A DNA stretch of 41,140 nucleotides from Actinomycetota bacterium (GCA_009701715.1 WLJO01000022.1:1-41140), one strand, 5' to 3'; positions 1 to 8,156 are shown, counted from the first letter of the stretch. Notes: a model not told the origin generated them from the sequence alone. Numbers and translations are program-made.

Positions 1-598
1 ACAGCGGCAGCAGTTCCCGCTCGATCTCGCGGAACAGCAGGTTGTAGCGCGGTTGCACGCTCTCGAAGCGAACGACGTTCAGCACCTCGCTGCGGCCGAG
101 GGCACGAGCGAGTTGGTACGCGAGGAAGTTGCTGCAGCCGACGTAGCGCACCTTGCCCGAACGCACCACGTCGTCAAGCGCCTGCATCGTCTCGTCGAGC
201 GGTGTGTTCGGGTCCCAGAAGTGCACCTGGTAGAGGTCGATGTAGTCGGTCTGCAGCCGGCGCAGCGAGTTGTCGAGTGCCCGCATGATGTTGTGGCGTG
301 AGTTACCCATGTGCCACGGCTTGGAACCGGTGGGGCCCCAGCACTTCGTCGCAAGCACGAACCGGTCCCGCTTCGGCTTCAGCCAGCGCCCGATGATCTC
401 CTCGGTGGAGCCGTACTGGCCGTTTGGCGCCCCGAGCGGATAGATGTCGGCCGTGTCGATGAAGGTGATGCCTGCCTCGGCAGCGGTGTCCATGATCGAG
501 ACCGAGGTGTCCTCGTCGCACTGGTACCCGAAGGTCATCGTGCCGAGGCACAGCGGTGACACCTTGAGGCCGGTCCTGCCGAAACGTACGTGCTTCAT
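1..598 (-). CDS. Aldo/keto reductase, 3' end outside the window
   Basis: NAD(P)H-dependent oxidoreductase of the aldo/keto reductase superfamily, acting on carbonyl substrates in the cytoplasm; the real substrate cannot be told. About 199 residues are present, read on the minus strand from the ATG at 598-596. The N-terminus MKHVRFGRTGLKVSPLCLGT is the usual first strand, and the catalytic tetrad is visible: Asp and Tyr in FIDTADIYPLG, Lys in VLATKCW, His in YQVHFWDP. The family usually runs to 310-340 residues, so roughly 40 percent is beyond position 1. Frame and family are clear. It is divergent from the EamA transporter with only 14 nt between start codons, and a TACGAT hexamer (610-605) six nt ahead of the ATG suggests a leaderless transcript. 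Confidence 0.9.
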   Translation of the reverse strand, partial: MKHVRFGRTGLKVSPLCLGTMTFGYQCDEDTSVSIMDTAAEAGITFIDTADIYPLGAPNGQYGSTEEIIGRWLKPKRDRFVLATKCWGPTGSKPWHMGNSRHNIMRALDNSLRRLQTDYIDLYQVHFWDPNTPLDETMQALDDVVRSGKVRYVGCSNFLAYQLARALGRSEVLNVVRFESVQPRYNLLFREIERELLPL

Positions 599-612
599 GG
601 GATGATCGTACG
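599..612. promoter_or_regulatory. Back-to-back leaderless promoter elements
   Basis: Only 14 nt separate the ATG of the minus-strand reductase (598) from the GTG of the plus-strand transporter (613). TACGAT (610-605, minus) and GATGAT (601-606, plus) each lie exactly six nt from their start codon, so each would place the transcription start on the start codon. The two hexamers overlap by two bases. This is inferred from spacing only. Confidence 0.45.
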
Positions 613-1506
613 GTGAGCGTTGTCTTTGCTGTGTTGTGTGCCCTTGTGTGGGGGACCGCCGACTACCTCGGGGGCAAGGCGAGCCGACGGGCGGAGAGCA
701 GTGTGGTCACGCTGTTCGGCCAGGGGGCGGGCTTGCTGGCGGCGCTGCTCGTCATCCCGATTGTGGGTGACCGGGCGCCTCCCGCTGCGGACTGGGGCTA
801 CGGATTCCTTGCCGGTGGGTTCGGGGCCGTGGCGCTGATGTGTCTCTATCAAGCCTTCGCTACCGGGGCGATGACCGTGGTTGCACCCATCGCCGGGGTC
901 AGTTGTGCGCTCGTCCCGGCTATTTGGGGTCTCGTTGCTGGTGACAGACCCTCGGGCGCTGCGCTCGCAGGCGTAGCGATCGCCCTGGTGTCCATCGCAC
1001 TCGTCAGCGGTGCTGGAGCCCGCAGCGCGAACCCCGAGGAGCAGCGGACGCCCCTGTCGGCACACCTCCTTGCGCTGGTGGCGGGTCTGGGGTTCGGCTC
1101 GCTCTCTGTGGCGCTCAGCTACACGAGCGGGGAGGGTGGCCTGTGGCCGGTGGTGGCGATGCGCTGCGTCTCGCTGCCGCTCACCGGCGTCGTGGTGTGG
1201 CGTTCTGCGCGGGCTGCTGGCAGAGTTCGATCTGTCGACGATGCTTCCAGTCGACTGCCGTGGCGTCTCGCCGGAGCCGTACTCGCCCTTGCGCTGATCG
1301 GTGGAACGCTCGACACCTCGGCGAACACGCTCTACCTGTTCTCCACCCGCCACGGATTGCTTGCGGTCGTCGGCGTGATCGCGGCGATGTACCCCGCCGC
1401 AACGGTCACGCTCGCCTTCGTGCGCGACCGCGAGCGCCTCTCGGCGCTGCAGGCAACGGGATTGGGTCTCGCGGTGGCCGCGTTGGTGCTCGTAGCACGC
1501 GGCTGA
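613..1506 (+). CDS. EamA/DMT-family membrane transporter
   Basis: Drug/metabolite transporter superfamily protein, 297 residues, made of two repeated EamA halves with about ten hydrophobic segments. The first half starts with FAVLCALVWGTADYLGGKAS; the second starts near residue 150 (LLALVAGLGFGSLSVALSYT). It ends in the typical small-residue helix (GLGLAVAALVLVARG). It probably exports or imports a small metabolite across the inner membrane; the substrate is unknown. The start is GTG 613, which fits the hexamer six nt upstream and the first membrane helix. The gene converges with the acyl-CoA dehydrogenase, whose stop lies 1 nt beyond, so no terminator separates them. Confidence 0.85.
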   Translation: MSVVFAVLCALVWGTADYLGGKASRRAESSVVTLFGQGAGLLAALLVIPIVGDRAPPAADWGYGFLAGGFGAVALMCLYQAFATGAMTVVAPIAGVSCALVPAIWGLVAGDRPSGAALAGVAIALVSIALVSGAGARSANPEEQRTPLSAHLLALVAGLGFGSLSVALSYTSGEGGLWPVVAMRCVSLPLTGVVVWRSARAAGRVRSVDDASSRLPWRLAGAVLALALIGGTLDTSANTLYLFSTRHGLLAVVGVIAAMYPAATVTLAFVRDRERLSALQATGLGLAVAALVLVARG

Positions 1507-1507
1507 C

Positions 1508-2620
1508 TCAGCGGACGGACGGTTCCTTCGGCAGCCCGAGTACGCGTTCGCCGAGGATGTTGCGCATCACGTTCGCGGTGCCACCCATGATCGAGTAGGC
1601 GGGGCCGTACATGAGGCCAGCAGTGACGTCGTTCCACAACGTGGCGTCTGCCCCGAGGGTTTCGGCGACGAATTCGGCCACACGCTGCTCGTGCTCCGTG
1701 CAGAAGCACTTCGTCGCGGCGCTGAAGCCGGCGGGTGCCTGCTTGAGCACCTCACGTGCAACGAGGATCCGGCCGAGCCGGTAGTCCGTCTCCAACTTCG
1801 CAATGCGCTGGCGCACCACGCGACTACTGGTGTCGGCGCGCTCGACAGCGATTTTGTACAACGCATAGTTCGACATGAGCCGGTCGATGCCGCCGCGCTC
1901 GTGCTCCAGCTGGCGCATGGTCTGCTTGAACGCGGCACCTTCAGCGCCCACCATGTTGCCCACCGGCACGCGCACGTTGTCGTACCACACCTCGCAGAAG
2001 TGCTCGTTGGTGGTCATGTCGTCGATCTTGCGAATGGTGATGCCTGGTGTATCCATCGGCACGATCACCTCACTGATGCCGGCGTGCGGCGGGCCGTCGG
2101 TCGACGTGCGGCAGATGAGGTAGCAGTAGTTGGCCTCTGCACCGAAGCTCGTCCAGATCTTCTGGCCGTTGATCACGAAGTGCTTGCCGTCGCGCTCGGC
2201 CTTGGTGGACAGGCTGGCGAGGTCGCTGCCGGCGTTCGGCTCGCTCATGCCGATGCACCACGTGACGTCGCCAGCGAGCATCTCGGGCAGGTAGCGGTCC
2301 ACCTGTTCTTGGGTGCCATATTGGATGAGCGCGGGGCCCATCTGACGGTCGGCGAACCAGGTGGCGGCGATGGGCGCGCCGACCTTGATCATCTCCTCGG
2401 CAACGATGAGGCGGTCGATGGCAGGCCGCCCCCCACCGCCGAACTCCTTGGGCCAAGACATTCCGATGAAGGCCTCGGCGGCGAGTTCCTTGGAGAACTC
2501 TTTCGAGTAGCCGTTCATCCAGCAGTCGTTCCAGCGGCCGTACCGCTCAACCCCACCCTCGGCGACCTTGCGGGCCCGCTCGCGGAGTTCGTTCTGTTCT
2601 GGCGTCCAGGTGAAGTCCAT
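1508..2620 (-). CDS. Acyl-CoA dehydrogenase
   Basis: FAD-dependent acyl-CoA dehydrogenase, 370 residues, close to the family's 380. The N-terminal helical domain begins MDFTWTPEQNELRERARKVA. The middle beta domain carries the flavin/substrate motif CIGMSEPNAGSDLASL and the WTSFGAEANY segment. The C-terminal helical domain ends with the nucleotide-binding-type motif GGTANVMRNILGERVLGLP. It oxidises an acyl-CoA to the trans-2-enoyl-CoA and passes electrons to ETF. The long-insert layout resembles actinobacterial FadE-type enzymes used for lipid or steroid side chains, but the substrate is not readable here. The nearby enoyl-CoA hydratase would act on the product. Confidence 0.9.
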   Translation of the reverse strand: MDFTWTPEQNELRERARKVAEGGVERYGRWNDCWMNGYSKEFSKELAAEAFIGMSWPKEFGGGGRPAIDRLIVAEEMIKVGAPIAATWFADRQMGPALIQYGTQEQVDRYLPEMLAGDVTWCIGMSEPNAGSDLASLSTKAERDGKHFVINGQKIWTSFGAEANYCYLICRTSTDGPPHAGISEVIVPMDTPGITIRKIDDMTTNEHFCEVWYDNVRVPVGNMVGAEGAAFKQTMRQLEHERGGIDRLMSNYALYKIAVERADTSSRVVRQRIAKLETDYRLGRILVAREVLKQAPAGFSAATKCFCTEHEQRVAEFVAETLGADATLWNDVTAGLMYGPAYSIMGGTANVMRNILGERVLGLPKEPSVR

Positions 2621-2628
2621 CGGAGCAC

Positions 2629-2634
2629 AGACTA
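2629..2634 (-). promoter_or_regulatory. Putative -10 element of the acyl-CoA dehydrogenase gene
   Basis: TAGTCT read on the minus strand, 8 nt ahead of the ATG at 2620, with no Shine-Dalgarno sequence between. Fits a leaderless or near-leaderless start. Confidence 0.35.
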
Positions 2635-2739
2635 CGGGACCCCACCCACCACCCCCACCAGCATTCTCAGCATCGACTTCCTACGCCCAACATGGCGTTC
2701 TCCGGGCGAAACGCCCCGATTCCCGGGGCAGGGACCTGA

Positions 2740-2745
2740 CACAAT
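2740..2745 (+). promoter_or_regulatory. Putative -10 element of the HAD hydrolase gene
   Basis: CACAAT ends 6 nt before the ATG at 2752 and matches TATAAT in four of six positions. No ribosome binding site lies between, so the mRNA may begin at the start codon. Confidence 0.35.
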
Positions 2746-2751
2746 CATCCG

Positions 2752-3402
2752 ATGATCCGCGCCGTGCTCTCGGACTGGGGTCACACCCTGTTCGACACCG
2801 CTGGGAGCGTCGTGTTTCTCGAGCGCTGGGCGGCCGAGCGTGGTCTTGCCGCCACAACCCGTCGCATCTCCTCGCTATACCACTCGGCATTCGCGCAGTC
2901 CCGCTCCGCCGACGAACTGGCACAGGGACGTGACAAGTCGGCCGAGCGGCATCGCGAGTGCTGGCTCTCGCTCTGGGCTGAACTGGACCGGGAACTGCCC
3001 GGCGCTGCGGAGGCGCTGTACGCGTTCGAGACGAGCGCTGAGGGCTGGGTGCCCTTCCCGGACACCGCCTCGTTCCTGCGGGCTCTGGACTCGCACGGCG
3101 TGCCCCTCGTGATCGTGAGTGATGTCCCGTTCGATCTGCGCCCGATCTTCGACCACTACGGGCTGCTCCACCATGTGCACCGGTTCTTCCTGTCCGGGGA
3201 GCACGGCACGGTGAAGGCCGAGGGTCAGTTGTTCCGCCTCGCCCTCGAATCGCTCGGCCTGCGGCCCGACGAGGTTCTGATGGTTGGCGACAACCCGTCG
3301 AACGACGGCCATGCGGTGCTGCACGGAATCCGCACGTTGCTGCTCCCGCTGCCCCTGTCTGGTGCGCCGAGGGGCCTCGCCGACGTCATCAAGCTGCTCT
3401 AA
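2752..3402 (+). CDS. HAD-superfamily hydrolase
   Basis: Haloacid dehalogenase-like hydrolase, 216 residues. Motif I is near residue 6 in AVLSDWGHTLFDT: the nucleophile Asp is present, but the second Asp of the canonical DxDxT is replaced by Gly. Motif II is the Ser in VIVSDVPFD, motif III the Lys in GTVKAEGQLFRLAL, and motif IV the acidic MVGDNPSNDGHAV. A helical cap of about 75 residues follows motif I, as in the subclass I phosphatases. It probably dephosphorylates a small metabolite. Loss of the general acid/base Asp is known in some HAD members with altered chemistry, so activity is not certain. The adjacent genes give no clear substrate. Confidence 0.8.
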   Translation: MIRAVLSDWGHTLFDTAGSVVFLERWAAERGLAATTRRISSLYHSAFAQSRSADELAQGRDKSAERHRECWLSLWAELDRELPGAAEALYAFETSAEGWVPFPDTASFLRALDSHGVPLVIVSDVPFDLRPIFDHYGLLHHVHRFFLSGEHGTVKAEGQLFRLALESLGLRPDEVLMVGDNPSNDGHAVLHGIRTLLLPLPLSGAPRGLADVIKLL

Positions 3403-3493
3403 CTGCTCCCGGCGTTCTCCGCCACGGGAACGGTTGCCTGACGTGGGGCGGCGTAGGGGGAATGCGGATCCCCTGATCAACGACCGTGCTGGC

Positions 3494-3499
3494 TACCGT
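3494..3499 (+). promoter_or_regulatory. Putative -10 element of the enoyl-CoA hydratase gene
   Basis: TACCGT (TAnnnT) ends 6 nt before the GTG at 3506. It supports this GTG rather than any earlier in-frame start. Confidence 0.4.
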
Positions 3500-3505
3500 T
3501 CCGGT

Positions 3506-4285
3506 GTGCGTTCCGTAGCAACCTCCACCGAGCAGATCCAGGCCCACGTCGACGAGTGGGTTGGGTGGGTGACGCTGAACCGGGCGGACAAGCGCAACGC
3601 GATCTCGGAGGAGATGTTCGCCTCGATCAAGGAGGTACTCGACGCGTGGGCCACCGACGACGAGGTGCGTGTGGTGGTGGTGCGCGGGGCGGGTGATCAA
3701 GCCTTTGCCTCGGGTGCCGATCTGGGTCAGATCGATATCAACACGACGGGCTACCCGCCGCCCGGGGCGCGCAAGGGAATGACGCTCACGATCAACAAGC
3801 CCGTTATCGCGATGATCCATGGCTACTGCATCGGTGGTGGGCTCATGGTGGCAATGGATGCCGACATCCGGATCGCCGCTGACGACGCAGTGTTCTCCAT
3901 CCCGGCCGGTCCGCTTGGCGCCGGTTACCCGCTCATCGGCGTGCGCAAGCTCGTGACGCTCGTCGGGCACGCGCAGGCCTCGATGCTGCTGTTCACCGGT
4001 GAGCGAATCGATGCGCACATCGCCGAGCGACTGGGCCTGGTCAACAAGACCGTGCCGAAGGTTCACCTCGAGGCGGCCACCAAGGCCCTTGCCTCCCGGA
4101 TCGCCCAGAACGCACCGCTGTCCCTCGCAGCGGCGAAGGCGGCGATGAGTGCGGTGATCGATCTGCCGGGTTCCTCGCTCGAGCACGCGCAAGACCTCGT
4201 CGACCGCTGCTGGGTGTCGGAGGACTTCGTGGAGGGTCGGGCAGCGTTCGGCGAGAAGCGCACCCCGGGGTTCATCGGCCGGTAG
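3506..4285 (+). CDS. Enoyl-CoA hydratase/isomerase (crotonase family)
   Basis: Crotonase-fold enzyme, 259 residues, usual family length. It starts at GTG 3506; the reading frame is open back to 3284, but that stretch overlaps the HAD gene and has no crotonase character. Motifs: VTLNRADKRNAIS near residue 25, the first oxyanion-hole strand FASGADLGQI, and the second oxyanion-hole segment MIHGYCIGGGLMVAMDADIRIA. The usual catalytic Glu pair is not clear: the region after it reads PAGPLGAGYPLIG. It may therefore be an isomerase or another crotonase reaction rather than a true hydratase. It likely works with the acyl-CoA dehydrogenase and carboxylase genes nearby. Confidence 0.85.
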   Translation: MRSVATSTEQIQAHVDEWVGWVTLNRADKRNAISEEMFASIKEVLDAWATDDEVRVVVVRGAGDQAFASGADLGQIDINTTGYPPPGARKGMTLTINKPVIAMIHGYCIGGGLMVAMDADIRIAADDAVFSIPAGPLGAGYPLIGVRKLVTLVGHAQASMLLFTGERIDAHIAERLGLVNKTVPKVHLEAATKALASRIAQNAPLSLAAAKAAMSAVIDLPGSSLEHAQDLVDRCWVSEDFVEGRAAFGEKRTPGFIGR

Positions 4286-4321
4286 CAGCCCGAGCACCGA
4301 GCCGCCGGACAGAATCCGGGC

Positions 4322-4327
4322 GATACT
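4322..4327 (+). promoter_or_regulatory. Putative -10 element of the quinone oxidoreductase gene
   Basis: GATACT ends 6 nt before the ATG at 4334 and matches TATAAT at four positions. No Shine-Dalgarno sequence is present. Confidence 0.4.
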
Positions 4328-4333
4328 CCTGCC

Positions 4334-5314
4334 ATGCGTGCTGTCGTTCTGCGTTCCCACGGTGGTCCGGAAGTGCTTGTCGTGGAGGAGATCCCCGATC
4401 CGGTGCCCGGTCCCGAAGAAGTCCTCGTGGCCATCCGAGCCACGGCGCTGAATCGTGCCGACATCCTGCAACGGATGGGTCTGTACCCGAACCCATACCC
4501 CGAGGAGCACGAGGTGCCGGGTCTCGAGTTTGCCGGCACGGTTGTTTCTGTCGGCGAGCGCGTGCGCATGTGGAGGCCGGGCGACGAGGTGATGTCCATC
4601 ACCGGTGGTGGTGCCTACGCCGAGCGCATCGCTGTCCACGAGCGACAGGTCATGCGCGTGCCGGCCAGTGTCGGCCTCGACGACGCGGCTGCGATCCCCG
4701 AGGTGTACCTCACAGCGTGGGACGCACTCGTGGTGCAGGGCGGCCTCACCAGTGGCCGTTGGGCCCTCGTCCATGCGGGTGCCTCCGGCGTCGGCACGGC
4801 CGCGATCCAGATCGCCAAGGCCATTGGTGCCAACGTTGCCGTCACGTGCAGCGGCGGCAAGGTGGCGGCGGTGCGTGCCCTCGGTGCGGACCTCGTGGTC
4901 GACTACGGCTCGCAGGATTTCGTGGAGGAGACCAAGCGCGTTACCGGCGGCAGAGGTGTGGACGTGATCCTCGACGTCATCGGGGATGACTACGTGAACC
5001 GCAACATTGCGGCCGTCGCCCTGAAGGGTCGCGTTGTACAGGTGGGCGTGATGGGCGGCGCAACGACTCCCGTGAACATCGGTGCGATGCTCGCCAAGCG
5101 CATGCAACTCATTGGCACGGTGCTTCGTGCGCGGCCTCTTGAGGAGAAGATCTCGCTCACACAACGATTCATCGCGGAGATGCTGCCCCTGTTCGACACG
5201 GGGGTACTGCGACCGGTGATCGACTGCCGCTACCCGATGGACCGGATTGCGGAGGCGCACGCCGTCATGGAGCGAAACGCGAACGTTGGCAAGATCTTGA
5301 TTGACGTTGGGTGA
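4334..5314 (+). CDS. NAD(P)H quinone oxidoreductase, PIG3 type (MDR superfamily)
   Basis: Medium-chain dehydrogenase/reductase without catalytic zinc, 326 residues, matching the PIG3/TP53I3-like quinone oxidoreductases. The GroES-like N-terminal domain has the family signature ALNRADILQRMGLYP and PGLEFAGTV; the Rossmann domain has the NADPH-binding loop HAGASGVGTAAIQIAKAIGA. The C-terminus (MERNANVGKILIDVG) is complete. It reduces quinones or alpha,beta-unsaturated carbonyls with NADPH in the cytosol. It ends 77 nt from the convergent citrate synthase gene, with a symmetric terminator between them. Confidence 0.9.
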   Translation: MRAVVLRSHGGPEVLVVEEIPDPVPGPEEVLVAIRATALNRADILQRMGLYPNPYPEEHEVPGLEFAGTVVSVGERVRMWRPGDEVMSITGGGAYAERIAVHERQVMRVPASVGLDDAAAIPEVYLTAWDALVVQGGLTSGRWALVHAGASGVGTAAIQIAKAIGANVAVTCSGGKVAAVRALGADLVVDYGSQDFVEETKRVTGGRGVDVILDVIGDDYVNRNIAAVALKGRVVQVGVMGGATTPVNIGAMLAKRMQLIGTVLRARPLEEKISLTQRFIAEMLPLFDTGVLRPVIDCRYPMDRIAEAHAVMERNANVGKILIDVG

Positions 5315-5332
5315 CCCCCCAAAACGTTCTCA

Positions 5333-5367
5333 GTCCCGAAGCTCACGAAAATCGTGAGTTTCGGGAC
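5333..5367. terminator. Symmetric hairpin terminator between convergent genes
   Basis: A 16-bp stem pairs 5333-5348 with 5352-5367 (one G-T pair at 5341/5359) around an AAA loop. It lies in the gap between the stop codons of the oxidoreductase (+) and citrate synthase (-), so it can act on both transcripts. There is no long T-run on either side, which is common in high-GC actinobacteria. Confidence 0.8.
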
Positions 5368-5391
5368 CGATAGCGAGAGAGGTGAGAGGGG

Positions 5392-6663
5392 TTAGCGGGA
5401 GCCGAGCGGCACGTAGTCGCGCTCGTCCACGCCGGTGTACCACTGGCGCGGGCGGCTGATCTTTTGTTCCTTGTCGGTCAGCATCTCCTGCCAATGGGCC
5501 AGCCAGCCGACCGTGCGCGGGATGGCGAACAGCACCGTGAACATCTCGGCCGGGAATCCCATGGCCTGATAAATGAGACCGGAGTAGAAGTCCACGTTCG
5601 GGTACAGCTTGCGGCTCTTGAAGTAGTCGTCGTTGAGGGCGGCTTCTTCGAGCTTCAGCGCGATGTCGAGCAGCGGATTCTTGCCCGTGACCTCGAACAC
5701 CCCGTACGCGACCTCCTTGATGATGCGGGCGCGCGGGTCGTAGTTCTTGTAGACACGGTGGCCGAAGCCCATCAGGCGGCTGCCCGCCTTGCCGCTCTTT
5801 ACGTCCTCGATGAAAGCCGGGACGTTCTCGATCGAGCCGATGTCGGCAAGCATGCGGACGACTGCCTCGTTGGCGCCGCCGTGCAGCGGGCCATACAGCG
5901 CCGACGCTGCGGCAGCAGCAGCCGAGTACGGATCCGCCTGGCTGGAGCCGACGACACGCATCGAGGTGGTGCCGCAGTTCTGCTCGTGATCGGCGTGCAG
6001 GATGAACAGCACGTCCATGGCGCGCTCAAGGCGCGGGTCCACCTCGTAGTCGCCGATCTTCCACATCATGTTGAGGAAGTTGGCCGGGAACGAGATGTCG
6101 TTGTCCGGGTACACGAACGGAAGGCCGACCGAGAAGCGGTGGCACATCGCCGCGATCGTGGGTGTCTTTGCGATGAGGCGCAGGATCTGCTGGTCGCGCG
6201 AGCCCTTGTCGAGGACGTTCTTAGCCTCGGGATAGAAGGTGCCGAGTGCTGCCATCGAGGACACGAACATGCCCATCGGATGTGCGTCGTAGTGGAACCC
6301 GTCGAGGAAGCGTTTGCGCATGTTCTCATGCACGAACGTGTGGTGCGTGACATCGAGTGTCCACTGCTTCAACTGCTCGGCGTTCGGCAGGTCGCCGTTG
6401 AGGAGGAGGTAGGCCACCTCGAGGAAGGTCGACTTCTCGGCAAGCTGTTCGATCGGGTAGCCGCGGTAGCGCAGGATCCCGTTGTCACCGTCGAGGTAGG
6501 TGATGGAGGACCTGCACGCAGCGGTCTGCATGTAGGCCGGGTCGTAGATGAACAGCGACGGGTCGAGTTCCCGGACAGCCGATGCGGGGAAGACCCCGTT
6601 GGTGATCGGAACTGTCACCTGCTTCCCGGTCCGGTCGTCGGTAATCGTGATGGTCTCGGGCAC
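5392..6663 (-). CDS. gltA: Citrate synthase
   Basis: Condenses acetyl-CoA and oxaloacetate to citrate, entry step of the TCA cycle. 423 residues, the length of the hexameric type II bacterial enzymes. Catalytic residues are visible: His in LHGGANEAVVR (near residue 263), His in GFGHRVYKNYDPRA (near 303), and the catalytic Asp in NVDFYSGL (near 360). The N-terminal beta-rich region (MPETITITDDRTGKQVTVP) is also typical of type II enzymes, which are usually NADH-sensitive in Gram-negatives; sensitivity here is unknown. Start is GTG 6663 with an AAGGGG-like ribosome site upstream. Aconitase, the next TCA enzyme, is 26 kb away in the same window and has its own regulator. Confidence 0.96.
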   Translation of the reverse strand: MPETITITDDRTGKQVTVPITNGVFPASAVRELDPSLFIYDPAYMQTAACRSSITYLDGDNGILRYRGYPIEQLAEKSTFLEVAYLLLNGDLPNAEQLKQWTLDVTHHTFVHENMRKRFLDGFHYDAHPMGMFVSSMAALGTFYPEAKNVLDKGSRDQQILRLIAKTPTIAAMCHRFSVGLPFVYPDNDISFPANFLNMMWKIGDYEVDPRLERAMDVLFILHADHEQNCGTTSMRVVGSSQADPYSAAAAAASALYGPLHGGANEAVVRMLADIGSIENVPAFIEDVKSGKAGSRLMGFGHRVYKNYDPRARIIKEVAYGVFEVTGKNPLLDIALKLEEAALNDDYFKSRKLYPNVDFYSGLIYQAMGFPAEMFTVLFAIPRTVGWLAHWQEMLTDKEQKISRPRQWYTGVDERDYVPLGSR

Positions 6664-6789
6664 CTTGCGCGTCCCCTTTGTGAGGTATCTGACGTGGTTT
6701 CGGGGCTTGCTCCCCGGGCGGCGATGTTACCCGAGGCAGCGCCGGTCGCCTCTAGTCCGTGACCGGTGGGCGTTGTGCTCAGGCAACCG

Positions 6790-8136
6790 TTAGAGCGGCG
6801 TGTTGTCGTGCTTGCGGGACTGGAGCCGCTCCCGCTTGTCCTGGAGCACCGTGAGGGCATTGGCGATGATTGAGCGGGTTTCGGCCGGGTTGATCACGGC
6901 GTCCACGAACCCGCGCTCGGCGGCGACGTAGGGGTTGAGCAGGCGTTCGGCGTAATCGCGCTCGAACTCGGCCTTCTCCTCGGGTGTTGCCCGTCGCTGG
7001 AGGATCGCCGCGGCCTGGCCAGCGCCCATCACTGCCAATTCGGCCCAGGGCCAGGCAAGACAGAGGTCGTTGCCCATTTTCTTGGAGTCCATCACGATGT
7101 ACGCGCCGCCGTAGGACTTGCGCAGGATGACGCAGATCCGGGGCACGGTTGCCCGTCCGTACGCAAACACCAACTGGGCGCCGTGGCGGATCATTCCCCG
7201 CCACTCGAGGTCCTTGCCGGGGTAGAAGCCCGGTGTGTCCACCAGGGTGATGATCGGGAGGTTGAAGGCGTCGCAGAAGGCCACGAACCGGGCGGCCTTC
7301 TGGGAGGCGGGGATGTCCAGTGTTCCGGCGAGGGCCATGGGCTGGTTGGCAACGATGCCGACCGGTCGGCCGTCGACGGTGGCGAAGACGGTGACCACAT
7401 TCGCGGCCCAGCGGGCCCGAAGCTCCATGTACTCGCCGTCGTCCGCGAGGGCCTCGATCACCTTGCGCACGTCGTAACTGCCGGTTGACGTGGGCGGGAT
7501 GAGCGCACCTGCCTCGGGAACCTGACGGTCTGGCGGGTCGTCGGTGGGCCATCGGGGTGGCTCGTCGTCGCAGTGATCCGGGAGGTACGCAAGCAGGCGA
7601 GCGGCCTCGGCGCGGGCAGCGTCGATGTCGGTGACCACCACCGCCGGCAGGCCGCTCTGGCGGGCGTGGGTCTCGGCACCGCCCAGTTCGTCGTTGTCGA
7701 TGAACACGCCCGTGAACTCGGCCACCATCGTGGGGCCCGAGACAAACGCATACGACCGCTCCGTCATGATCACCCAGTCGGCGACACCGAGCAGGAGCGC
7801 CGGGCCCGACACGGCCGGTCCGTCAACGATCGCGATAATCGGCACGACCCCCGAGCAGGTGGTGATCGCTCGCGCCGCCACACCCCAACCGTGCAGTGCG
7901 GAAATGCCCTCCACGAGATCGGCTCCCGAGGAGGCAATCTCCATGATCAGGGGCAGTCGTTGGGCACGCGCCGCTTCTGCCGCCTCCGCGATGGTCATTG
8001 ATGCCGAAGAGGACAGGGCCCCGAGCTTTACCGAGCCGTCGATGCCAACAGTGACCACCCGTCGACCGTCAAGGTCGCCGACGTACGCGCGTGCGGGTCC
8101 GGGCGCGCCGGAGCGGAGACCGATGGGAAACGACAC
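6790..8136 (-). CDS. Acyl-CoA carboxylase, carboxyltransferase (beta) subunit
   Basis: Carboxyltransferase of a biotin-dependent acyl-CoA carboxylase, transferring CO2 from biotin to acetyl-, propionyl- or related acyl-CoA. 448 residues, shorter than the 510-540 of AccD/PccB proteins, because the N-terminal half is reduced. Both crotonase-like halves can be seen: IDGPAVSGPALLLGVADWVIM type sequence in the first, and LVDTPGFYPGKDLEW, RKSYGGAYIVMDSKKMG and AVMGAGQAAAILQRR in the second. The start is GTG 8136. An earlier in-frame start would overlap the LysR gene, and TAGTGT sits 7 nt ahead of this GTG. No biotin carboxylase subunit is in the window, so its partner is encoded elsewhere. Substrate is not assigned. 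Confidence 0.85.
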   Translation of the reverse strand: MSFPIGLRSGAPGPARAYVGDLDGRRVVTVGIDGSVKLGALSSSASMTIAEAAEAARAQRLPLIMEIASSGADLVEGISALHGWGVAARAITTCSGVVPIIAIVDGPAVSGPALLLGVADWVIMTERSYAFVSGPTMVAEFTGVFIDNDELGGAETHARQSGLPAVVVTDIDAARAEAARLLAYLPDHCDDEPPRWPTDDPPDRQVPEAGALIPPTSTGSYDVRKVIEALADDGEYMELRARWAANVVTVFATVDGRPVGIVANQPMALAGTLDIPASQKAARFVAFCDAFNLPIITLVDTPGFYPGKDLEWRGMIRHGAQLVFAYGRATVPRICVILRKSYGGAYIVMDSKKMGNDLCLAWPWAELAVMGAGQAAAILQRRATPEEKAEFERDYAERLLNPYVAAERGFVDAVINPAETRSIIANALTVLQDKRERLQSRKHDNTPL

Positions 8137-8143
8137 GCAGAGA

Positions 8144-8149
8144 ACACTA
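8144..8149 (-). promoter_or_regulatory. Putative -10 element of the carboxyltransferase gene
   Basis: TAGTGT on the minus strand, 7 nt ahead of the GTG at 8136 and just inside the 20-nt gap after the LysR gene's stop. Suggests an independent leaderless transcript. Confidence 0.4.
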
Positions 8150-8156
8150 CGGGTCG

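Noticed and set aside
3389-5260. Open frame of 623 codons on the minus strand
   Set aside because: It lies opposite the enoyl-CoA hydratase and oxidoreductase genes, has His/Arg-rich low-complexity translation and no domain; it is a high-GC shadow.
5464-6762. Open frame of 432 codons on the plus strand opposite citrate synthase
   Set aside because: Antisense shadow of a strongly conserved gene, with no recognisable protein features.
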